This document shows, one piece after another, positions 35,601 to 47,600 of a stretch of 64,000 nt of DNA (position 1 is the first letter of the stretch; every line of letters starts with the position of its first letter). The notes beneath the pieces were generated by a model. The model was given only the letters and a program-made list of their open reading frames with translations. It searched no databases and was not told the origin of the DNA. The translations under genes were made by a program, and so were the position numbers. The stretch is taken from NCBI GenBank assembly GCA_035578905.1, contig JAQJVL010000673.1:1-64000 (forward strand), written 5' to 3'. The stretch is from Stictocephala bisonia (taxonomy: Eukaryota; Arthropoda; Insecta; Hemiptera; Membracidae).

Positions 35601-38600
35601 TGCAAGATATGAACACTTTTGACCACTTACGTACTTATTGTTACCTATTGACACTAATGTAATAATTTTATTATTTGACTCATAAACTTTATAAATTTTA
35701 ATACTTGATGCCAATTCTGTTCTTGATGAATATGAAAATAAAGCTATTGTCTATTGTAGTGAATTAATGGAAAAAATCCACAATCTATACATATATCTAA
35801 ATAGTATGTACCCCTTACGCATAAAGAGGGGGTACATCATATTATTAACTATTGTACCGGGTTGTCTGACCGGTACATTTTGCTACTGGTCGTCATGGTT
35901 TACCAGGCTGCCTGAGATTGCTTGTGCGCTGCGTTTTGTTTACTTTAGTGGCCATTGGCTCGGACTCGTTCCGTGATTCCAACTCTCGGCAACTCTCGGT
36001 CTGTCAGGTTGACCTGTCTTGCTACCGCACCTAGACTCTACACAATGTCGGGCTAGCGACTCTTTAACGTAAGTGTTTATTTTGTAATTTCAAACATCTA
36101 ATCACCCTTTTGGTGAAAATATTTTGTTTAAATAATAATGATAGTCGGGCTTATTCAGTGTGTTGTTAGATTTGTTCTTGGTCTAGATGTTCGTCAAACT
36201 AGGTTCGAGCCCATGTGCTCAAGGTTACTATTTTACCATTAATTTCTTTATTATATTTTGTTTTATGTTCAATGTTAGTTCTATATGATTTTGATTGAGC
36301 CTTTTGCAGTTGAAGTTACCGATTTACCATATTTCTGTTCATTGACAATAACCTAGTCTATCTGTTTGGTTTGATTTTCATTTGTTTTCTGTGCCAATAG
36401 CCTAGATTTTCTGTTTGTCTTTTTCACTTCCATATATGTAATTCTTTTATAATCTGTTAAGTATGTAATTTGGTTTAAATCTAATTTCTTAACATAATCT
36501 TTGTAGCCTAAAATTAATCTTTTACTGTCTTGTTTGCTCCAATCATGTTCTTATTTGTCTTTTCATGTTTTGTTTTGCAGTATCATGCACCTGTATATTT
36601 ATTAGTTTGTTATCTGTATTATTTTTGTTTTTGGCTGTATTGTTTTTAATGTGCTGTGGTTTGGCCTTGCAGTTCAGGGTTCTTGAGTGGGACATTTTGC
36701 CCTCAGCCTGCCGACCGGAGGAAGTTCTACCATCTACACTGCTAGCCTGGCCTGAGTACCATGTATAGAGCCCAGTTGCAACCCTGTTGCCTCACCTACA
36801 TCTTTGGGTAGGATTCTTCTGTCCTCAGGTCAGTGTGTTCCATGTTTTTCCTGGCGGCTGAGCTGGGGGTTGTAATTTTGTGTGATATATAAAAAAAAAG
36901 GAAAAGAAAAATAAAAAGAAAAAAAAGATGTTCTCCACTAGGCCACGCCCTTCATAAAAATAAACTGAAAGTTATCTTTGAACTTGAACACAGCCACGTG
37001 ATTTTTATTTTGGCCATATATATTTTTTTAATAGTGTATACATGTTAATATTTATTGTTATTTATCTTAGATTAGTGTATTTTGTTGTTATATTTTTCTA
37101 CATTTTTATCTTTGTTAGGCACTCTTGTTAAATTTGTTTTGAACCATTAATATCCGTGATCTCTCAATATTTTGTATGTCTTCAGATTTTCTTTTTATAC
37201 TGTTTAGATTATGGGATTGTTTATTTTGTTGTTAGGCCTAGTGGTAAAGTTAGTGTTATTTATTAATTTTCGTGAATTGTATTATTGATGTCAGTTGGTA
37301 AAGAAACGGTACCATGTTATATTTTATTTTTAATTACTTCTTTTTTTAGTCTCACCAAAAGGGGATTACTTATTAATGTTTTACTTCTAATTTGGAGCTG
37401 CCCAGGGATTCCGACTTACTCCTTGGCCTCGGTGGAATTATGGGATGTGGGCTAAATTGCCAGTTATTTGGTATTGTCTAAATTTTTCATTATAAGTTTT
37501 TTCTTAATATTTTTGTGTCTCTAGTTTTCTGCAGATAGGCACATATGTTTTGTAATTTCGGTATTTATAGCGTTTGTTGTTTTTTGTAGTAGTTTGTATT
37601 CTCTTGTTAATTTTGTATTTCTTATGGATTTTCAAGTGTAATTGATATTGTGGCCTTCTGCCAGATTTTTCTATTTATGAATTCGTTCTTTTTTCTGAAA
37701 TAAATTAGTTTTTGCTCAGCTGCCGAGTTGTAATTTGACCCTCCAACTGCCACCCGTGATCCTATCGCTTGACTGGTTTTGAGCCATCCCCCAGTTGGAA
37801 CGACTTCCAGATTTGAGTGGGGGGATGGGTCTCACTATACTGAACCAAGAGAAAAGTACAAAATGTAAAATAAATAAATTCATTAAAATTATAGTATTAG
37901 ATTACATAAAAAAAGTTTCTGCTAGAACAAACCTATATTCAACTACAAGAAAAACAGAAAATAAAAGAAAAAAACACACAACCAAGCAAAAATACTTTTA
38001 CATACATTCTGCATTACAAAAGAATAATTCATGTTCACAATAATTGGATAATGGAGTTTACAGTTTAAAAATAAATACAGTATCAATCAAACACAAAAAA
38101 TAACACACAATAATTGAATTTCCATAACAAATTTATCTCAAATTAACGTTTAAACATATTCCATATTTAAGAGTATATTTCTTAATTTACCCACATATCC
38201 CGTAGTATCACTGTTCTGAAAAATATTTTCTCACAATGAACAGGTTAGGTGCAATATAAGTTTTTAAAATGTTTAAGCTGTGTTAAAAACTGTCTAGGAA
38301 TTGGTTAGGTGTGTGCGATGCAGCAAATATTTTTCAATTTGATGCAGCGATGCGATTCAAAGAATTTCCATTCGATTCGCTGCAACTCGATTTGATGCGC
38401 ACATAATGAATTATTTATGGTTTTTATTAAGTTTTAGAAACAATAATACCTTTTGATACAGGTACTGCATCTTGTTAGTACAAAGAAAGATAATTTTAAA
38501 CATACATAATTTGATTATAGATTAGGTTAAAGGGCACTAGGCCAAGAATTAGTATACTGGAGAGATTGGACATCAGCAAACTTACCTTAGAAGACAAGTT

Positions 38601-41600
38601 CACTAACATCAGAGTAGTAGTAACATACACAAAAGAATCACATAATTACACGAATTTTCAGTACCACTGGCACTTTGGCACTTACCCACTCACCTGAAGA
38701 AAGTGCCAGTGGTACTGAAAATTCGTGTGATTATGTGATTCTTTTGTGTATGTTACTACTACTCTTGTGTTACTACTTTACTAATTTAGGGTAAGTTTAT
38801 TTAGGAAGTTAATAATACAACTATGACATACAAGAAACAAAATTATTAGTAATAACACTGAAACTGATTATACAAATATGGTAGTAAAATATCCTTGCAC
38901 GCATACAATATAGTAGTATAATACCCATTGCTCGTTTCAACCACGTGACGCACACTACCTGAAATCTTCCCACTCATCACTAGTTGGGAACCTCTGGTCT
39001 ATAATGGTCCATCTTCCGTCTTTTGGTAATAATTCTGATTATGTATTTTTGTAATTTAATCATTTGATTAAGCATTAAAATGTACGAGTCACCCCAGCAG
39101 TATAGAGCATATCTCAATCTAGACTCCACTACTGCATGGCACTAGGATTTTTTTTTAGGCACAGATCTCTAAAAAAATATAGAACCTAATGAATGTACTT
39201 CATAATTTGGTCTCGATTTTATTGTTATGGCTCTCCTATTAAAGAGTACAACTATCATTTTTTTTTTAATATTCTTCTGGGATCAGGAGGAAGGAGCTAA
39301 ATTTACTTACCAACTGGCTAGCACTCCAAACGTGCGGTCATTACAGATACGTGGGATCAGGAGGAAGGAACTAAATTTACTTACCAACTGGCTAGCACTC
39401 CAAACGTGCGGTCATTACGGATACGTGGGATCAGGAGGAAGGAGCTAAATTTACTTACCAACTGGCCAGCACTCCAAATGTGCGGTCATTACGGATACGT
39501 GGGATCACGAGGAAGGAGCTAAATTTACTTACCAACTGGCAAGCACTCCAAACGTGCGGTCATTACGGATACGTGGGATCAGGAGGAAGGAGCTAAATTT
39601 ATTTACCAACTGGCTAGCACTCCAAACGTGTGGTCATTACGGATACGTGGGATCAGGAGGAAGGAGCTAAATTTACTTACCAACTGGCTAGCACTCCAAA
39701 CGTGCGGTCATTACGGATACAGTTCTGGAGCATATTGATGATAGATGAATCAAAGACAGTGAGAGGCAATGTCTGGCCAGGCATTAGTATAAGGGGATAA
39801 GGCTTCAACAGGTCAAGACCAACTACAGCATCATCTTCCAGAACTGTGCGACCACGCACTATTTCCAGCTCAGCACCCAGGTACTGCAATTGTACATCAT
39901 ATTTAAATCAACTGCTAGTTTATTACCATACTGTAATGGTATAGCAAAATGTCCTTTAAGTTTGAGATCAGTGGGTTTAATGCATTTACAATATTTTCAT
40001 ATTTGGCATGAATTTAAACAGTAAAAGTGAACGTCACACAACACGAATATATTACAATATACGCATAAAATGCACAAATATATATATATAAAAATACAAG
40101 CACAACATGCACAAATTTACCATATTTCCTTAACATTTTTTCCTTAATTTTTTTCATACTAATTGATAACTATGAATTTAAAGTAAATTTCCTCCTTAAA
40201 GTGTATGTTAAAACATGCACTAATGCCATGAACCCTAAATTACAATTTAATTCTGTGGTAGTATTGCTTGTATGCAATTTTAAATGTCAACTAGAGTAAA
40301 ATAATGCATACTGTCTGTGTAGCTGTAAATCAGTTAAGTCTAATTTTTTACTAACAATTTAAACTATAACACTTTTATAATTGTATGCTGTGACAAATTC
40401 TTAGCTGTAGAAAGACAACTTTTAAGACACATACTTTTTTGCAAACAATGGTTTTTATATGGAACCTCACTTCATTTCTTTTCTAGCAACTCCCAAAATC
40501 TAGCTTCTGCATCTTTCATTGTGTAGCTTAATACGCTCTTAGAGACTTCTATTTAAATTTGATTTTGGTTAGTTACACTGATTAATACAAATCCTCTGAG
40601 GACAACCTTACCGAGTTTAGTCTAACAATATTCACCATACAAGTACTATGTATCTGTTGGGAAATGTTGTCTTTCTTTCTCCTTTTTGTCTAGAACAAGA
40701 AGGATGGAAAGAGAAATTATCACGTAATTTAGTTGGCCAATAAAAGAAGGGTTTGATAATAACATAAAGACTATCACTCTTCTCAATTTTTTTTTTTTTT
40801 TTTTTAACATTATACCACTCCCAACGAGGCCATCTATTGTATTAGTGTGGACAAGAAAGTATAGTATAAATTTATGTGTTTTACTTTCGGTAATAAGCTA
40901 GTTTCAGATAGTTAGTTTTTCCTGTGGTCAGAGGTGGCCACAAGGTTAAATTCTTGGCCCATTAGTCTTTATACTTTTTGTTAATGAGTAAAGTATAAAT
41001 GTTGGCTGTAAAGTTACCCAGTATGCTGATGACACCAGCACTATTATCTTTTCTTCCAAATTGTCTGAGCTTGATTAATTGCTACAAACAACATTATATG
41101 ACCTTCATAAATGGTTTGAATACAATTATTTAATTTTGAACATTGGTAAAAGTAAAATTATTCATTTACATCATGAACATTTAGGTTTGTCTTGTGCGCT
41201 GGATGATCAGGCTATTCCTGTTGTTAATTCAATTCTCTGAATAGGAATTGATCCTGACTTATCTTGGCAGAGCCAGATCGACTGATTTTGCTTTAAGCTA
41301 TCTAAATCACTTCTTTCACTTCATTATCTATCATCAATTTTGTCAAAATATATTTTAAAACTAGTTTATTTTAGATATTTTCACAGTTTATTATTGTATG
41401 GAGCCATATTTTGGGGAAATTACTCAAACCAATATTTCTTAACCCTCCGGTGGTTCACTATATGAACTCTTGTGGTTTAGGTGGTTTTGGGCAATTTGTA
41501 AAGTTTTTTTAAAAATCAATAAAAAATGTTTTTTTTTATCCAATTATGCACTTTTATACATTAATTTGTTCAGAAAATTATATAGTAGCATAACATGAGA

Positions 41601-44600
41601 TAAAAATTTACTTACCAAATAATTTTCATTTTTTCATGCAGGAGAGAATAAGAAAAAGAAGAAAGTCTGGAATGGTTTTACAAGTTCTCACGTAAACAAA
41701 ATAAAAACTATAAACTGTATAAAAAATCCAAAATAGCCACTTTTTTCTAAATTTAATTGTGAACAAGAAAATGTATAGTTTTATCCACTTATGTATGAAA
41801 AGAACAATGTTATTTACAAATATTTACATTCATGTACGTTGTTTGAAACCCGATTATTCTGAGGAGCTTCCACTGCTAGGAGCTGCTCTTTTCCTCCCAC
41901 CTTTCTTGGGCCTCCAGAAGTGTTGCAATTGATGGAAGCACTCTCGGTGGACTCCGCAGTTGCACCCTGGGCAAAAAAACCTTGACCTACCCCTTTTTTT
42001 GAAAGGTTTGCATACTACACAAGTCCATTCTGACCGGCCCGGCAATTTTTCAATTCATTTTTTTTTTTTTCAATTTTTCACTTTCAACTTCACTTATATT
42101 ACCTACCTCTTCATTCAACTCTCTATCAATTTCACTATCACGTAAATTATCCATTTTTATATGAAACAATCACAGAACAACGTAACCATAACAACACAAA
42201 GTAGGCCCAACACTGATGACGCGGACGACGCGAACACCTGTACATGCGAAAAGCAACTGGTGGTTGATATTGATTTTTCTAGTAGTATTATACGTTCATA
42301 GTAAGAAGAGCAAAATCAGCTGTTTACAATGATGTCAAATACAGAGGGTTTAGTGAAAGATGATCGTTCAGAAAATCGATAAAAGCAATTGACGACGCAG
42401 CGGCAACGAACCACGGCAGTTGCGTTAATGCTGCCGATGCGTCGTCATTAAACCACTGGAGGGTTAAGATAATTCAGGCTGCAGAAACTCTTATCCTAAC
42501 TTTACATTGACAATGTTACACATACCATATATGTTACAACAATAAAATCTTGAATCTAATAAATACTTTTACAATAATTTTTTTCGTGTGTTTATTAACA
42601 GCTGTAGAAAGTAGGTCACTACGGTTTCCAGAAGTATAAAATAAGTTAAAATCTAGGTAATGAGCATTATAAATGACTTTTAAAAAAGTACCATGGATTT
42701 AATTATCTTAACTGATCTAAGCCTATACAAAAGGAAAATGCTATTTACCTTAACTTGTTAAGTGCTCAAATATTTTTTATCTACCAGTTTTTAAGTGTTT
42801 ATAATTAATGTGAAAAACTTAAGACATTCAACAAACAACGTATAACATAACATTACTTACAGAGTGAAGAGATGTAATATTAGTATCAAAGTTCTGCTGG
42901 CCTCTAGATTCTGCCTCGCCCATCGTTGAAGATTCTTGCCCTTCGTCTACTTCACCAGTATCTGTATCTTGTTCTGCTTCAGTTGCATCATCATCATCTG
43001 TACAATTTCCAATATCTATTTTTAGTTTTAAAACAGATAATAAATGTTACAAATATGTATTTATATTTTGTTGGATTCCTTTCCATTATTATGTTATTTG
43101 GAATATATCTTACAAACCATAAGCTGGGTAAAATTGTAATGATTTTAAGAAAATATCAATAGAATATAACAAATTATGATGTTAAGGATTTATTTTATAG
43201 ATTGTGATTCTTTATAAGCTGATATTTTAACATGTAATTACTAGAATATTGTCACAGATACTATCAGTACCATCTAGGTCATTGCGCCCCCTACCTGTGA
43301 GAAGGAACGCCTGCAGGGCCATACCAGTATTTTCAGGAAGAGCTATTTTTCGCCCAATACTATAGCTGGGCCATAGCGTGGAACAGTTTTAATGGACGAA
43401 ATAAATTTCTTATTAACGCTCCATCAATACCTCTTTGGTGGAATGAACCTCCCTCGTTGGGAATGGACACTATTGAATCGTTCCCGAACTGGCGTGGGTA
43501 GATGTAACTACTGGAAGTATAAATGGGGATTGACAGTAGATCAGTCTTGTGACTGCAGAGAGTATATCCAAACAATGTACCACACAATTACAGAGTGTCC
43601 ACTGTGTTCTTTTACGGAGGGATTGGCTAGTATAAGCAGAATAAGTGAGGCAGGTTGTAAATGGCTCAATAGATTGGATTTAGCTTTGTGACAGAAGATA
43701 ACTTTTATTGTATAATATATATTGCATAACTTTAGGACTTAATCCTAATATATATCACAGCTTTAAACTTACAAACAAACAAAATTACTGACAAAAAATG
43801 GTCGCTGATAAAAAAACATACGATATAGATATATATAGGACGGGCTATAATGAGATCATTTGCATGTAAGTAAATCCAAACCTTTCCTGAATTGATGCCA
43901 AGAAGGAACTAGATCCCTCTCCCTGAATCACTTTGGTAGTTCCGGAATCTTCTGGGCTTACACCTCTGCACTATTCAAAGATAACCTTCAGCCAACCTGA
44001 TGGTTAGTTGGTCAGTCAGTGAGTGAGTGACAGTGTACAGAATGGCAGATTCAGCCCCAGTGGAAGTGACAGTTATAGTCAAATGACAGTGTTTAACATG
44101 TTGACAGCCATGAGGAACGTCGGTGGCCAAAACAAAAATTTTAGCTCACACCATGAGGGCCACCGGTGGTTCTTACTAGATTTCAGCCTGGCGCCACAGC
44201 TGTTTTTACGGTAAAGTTCAATATTCATTGTTCCATGCGACCGGAAATGACCCCCCCCCCCCCCCCGAGTACAGAAATAGCTGACATCCGGTCTTTTGCC
44301 GCCATTTCGTTTAGTTATTGATGAGGTACACCAGTGGCCCTCATGGCCTGGGGGCAAAACTTTACATTTACCATATAATATTATGTTTCCACTGTTTTGT
44401 TAAGTTGTTTATATTTTCTTCCCGCGCACTGATCAGCTTTTGAGGTTAGGTGTTTAGTAAGCGACATTGATTCTTTTTGTGACAGAAACTAGTCTCTCTA
44501 AATGTTGTAAAAACTAGTTCAAATATATGAAAGCTTATTTAGGATTGCTTTATTTAAAAACCAGATGACTGTTTTGTAGCACATTTTATAAGCTTTCAGA

Positions 44601-47600
44601 ATATATCATTAAAAATTACGTAATACTAAAAATGGCACTACAATTTGTGTTTGATTGATAAAAGACGCGAGGGCCACTGGTGGCTCACATGGAACATAGT
44701 GGCACGTATGACGTAAGCTACCAGTGGCCCTCATGGGGTGAGGCGGACATGCAGTTTTACTTGGCGGCCTCAAAATGACACAACGAATTAACTACGCTGG
44801 CAGTCAACGTGTTAACTGTGACAGTCTAGCGAGGGTATGTTAACAGTCACAGTAACATATATATCAAGTAGTGTTAGATAATGTGTGAATGCAGTCTTGT
44901 GTTTAATTAGTAGTATTAATTGTTGTAAGTAATGATTATTACTTCAAACAATTGTATAACATCAGGCGAGTTATGTCTCTTTGCGGACGACACGTCATTA
45001 TCTGTATCTGGCTCTAGTATGGAGGATCTGGATGTACGTCGATCCATTGAGGCCAATAATTTGCTCCAATGGTTTGACGAAAACTTACTTTCACTTAATG
45101 CAGACAAAACTAAAATTCTTTTTATATAAGTACAAAAAGAGCAGAAAATAACATTGGAATAAATATTTTACTGGGTGAAAAACAAATAGGAGCTGCTCAA
45201 TCAGTAAAATTTCTAGGTCTTCATCTGGATGCTGCACTTAATTTTCATTCTCATGTTGAAGTCATATGCGGTAGGTTAGCTCAGGAATTTTCCTCCTGCG
45301 CCGCCTATCTAGGTTTGCCGGAGTGGAGGTAATGCTGTCTGCCTACTACGGTGTAGTTTACTCTCATTTAAACTACGCCGTATCGATTTGGGGAGCTGAA
45401 AACTCAAGGACCTTGTTCCTTTTCTGTCTCCAGAAACGCGCTATTAGGGCAATATTTGGCCTCCAAAGACGACAATCCTGCAGGAAAATATTTCGTGTTA
45501 ATAACCTATTGACATTTCCCTCGATGTACATATTTTCTTGCTTAATATTTGTCAAGGAGAACCTATTATCATCTTCTAGCCCAATTTCATCTGCCCATAA
45601 CCACTCTCTCCGAAACAGTACACATTTGAAAGTTCGTCACCACCGCACGTCTTTTTTCAAAAATCACCTTTTAAATATAACGGCATTAGATTTTTCAATA
45701 AGTTGCCTCTTGAACTCAAGTTGGAGTCAAACCTTTCAAAATTCAAAAATAAGTTCAGAGCCATACTCGTAGATAGATCTTCGTTCATCAATTTCTTGCT
45801 GACGGTTCAATGTAAACAAATCAGCACATGTTGTGCACGTTAGATTTATATTTTTTAGTTTTAAGTTGTAAATAGTATGAAATAGTGTACATTTCATTTA
45901 TACTACTAATATATTTTATTTTTGGCTTCTAAGACTTATAAATACTAAGAACTATATATATATTGACTTAGTTATTGCAATGTTGTATTGTCACTTTAAC
46001 TAAATATATGACTTATTGACTTACTTATTAATTTCAAGTCTCAAAATAGTGTCTAACTAAATAATTTAAGTTTGTAAATATTTATAGTGTCTCATTTAGT
46101 AATTTAGGAGCATGTAAATAAAAGTAAAAATTAGTAGACAGAAGTGAAATCACCACCTTATTTATTTTGGAATTAAAAGTGAGTGATCTCAAAAAGGAGC
46201 TGGAAAAACGGGACTTCGATATTACTGGAAACAAGGGTGTCCTACAACTACGTCAGAAGCAAACCATGCTTGACGCAGGAGAAGATTCGGATACTGCTGT
46301 TTTAGAAATATGTGAGTTGAGTAAGCTGTTAGAAAGTAGTTTAAAAGACTTATAAGATGAAATGGAACAAAATTTATAAATTTTATAGAATAATTGTTTA
46401 ATTAAATTACATCAAAATTCAATTAATTTAGAAAGTAAACTACAAGAAAATTCACATAACTTAGAAATTAAATTACAATTAATTCTAAATCTCAATATAA
46501 TCTGAAGAATAATATAGAATTTACTTTATGATAAAGTTCAATTAACTTAGAAAGTATTACAAGCAATTCTGATGAGTTAAAAAAAATTCAATAAAATTCA
46601 TATAACTAAGGAATCAAGTTACAAGAAAATTCAATTTAGAAAGTAAACTACAAGAAAATTCACATAACTTAGAAATTAAATTACAATAAATTCTAAATCT
46701 CAATATAATCTGAAGAATAATATAGAATTTACTTTATGATAAAGTTCAATTAACTTAGAAAGTATTACAAGCAATTCTGATGAGTTAAAAAAAATTCAAT
46801 AAAATTCAGATAACTAAGGATCAAGTTACAAGAAAATTCAAAGGTTTCAGAAATTATTTTGAAGAATGAAGTGTAACAGGATTCCAAAATGTTAGAAAAT
46901 AAATACGAAAACCTTGAAAATAATTGTATGGTTTGAAAGGAAATGTTAATAACAATGAGTTTTTTGTTGTGATGGTCTAGGTAACAGCTACCTGGTTTGT
47001 TGCTCGTTTAGAACTACCTAGAGGATACGTACAGCTATAAAGGTTTGCTATGGATGCGAACAAAATCATCATCCCCCATGGCACTCTCATGGCAACTTCA
47101 CTACTTTGGCTGTGCACTACCAGTGCTGTGCAATATAGCTCCTACAGGAATAAGACATCAGGAGGCACTACTTAAAGAATTCAATATGATCTCTTTTGCA
47201 GTACTGGGCACCTCCCCAATACCCAGAATCTCCCACATCTGAACAGTCGCTTAAAATCTCGAAACCCACCTCTACGTACTGCTTTCCAGTTGAGCAGATA
47301 AAATTTCTCGCCCAATACTAGCTTGGCCATAGATAGCATGGAACAGTTTTGATGGACGAAATAAGTTCCTTATTAACCAATACCTGTAGGGGGAATGAAA
47401 CTCCCTCGTATGGAGTGGACATTGTTGAATCTATTCCAACTGGTGTGGGCAGATGTAAATACTGGAGTGCGCCTTGCCCTGTTTTACAGAGAGATTAGCT
47501 AGCTTAAATAGAATCGTTGAGGCAGGTCTAAAATGGCTTGATAGATTGGATTTTGCTCAGTGATAGGAAATCACTTTACATTTTAATTTGCATTAATACC

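Larger units (their letters stand above)
40925..42560 (+). pseudogene. LINE RT remnant, split by a piggyBac-derived element
   Basis: The plus strand gives [13 protein letters not shown] (catalytic codons 41022-41033), the thumb motif [13 protein letters not shown] and connector [14 protein letters not shown] up to 41438. After the element at 41443-42463 it resumes with [11 protein letters not shown] and ends in AATAAA at about 42542. Stops and frameshifts throughout. Confidence 0.7.

Noticed and set aside
39281..39448. Plus-strand ORF 39227-39448 within the tandem array
   Set aside because: It simply follows the 74-bp repeat on the antisense strand of CRBN; no independent evidence of coding.
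44079..44357. Overlapping plus and minus ORFs at 44023-44357
   Set aside because: They are accidental frames across a TTAA-flanked MITE and its 16-C run.
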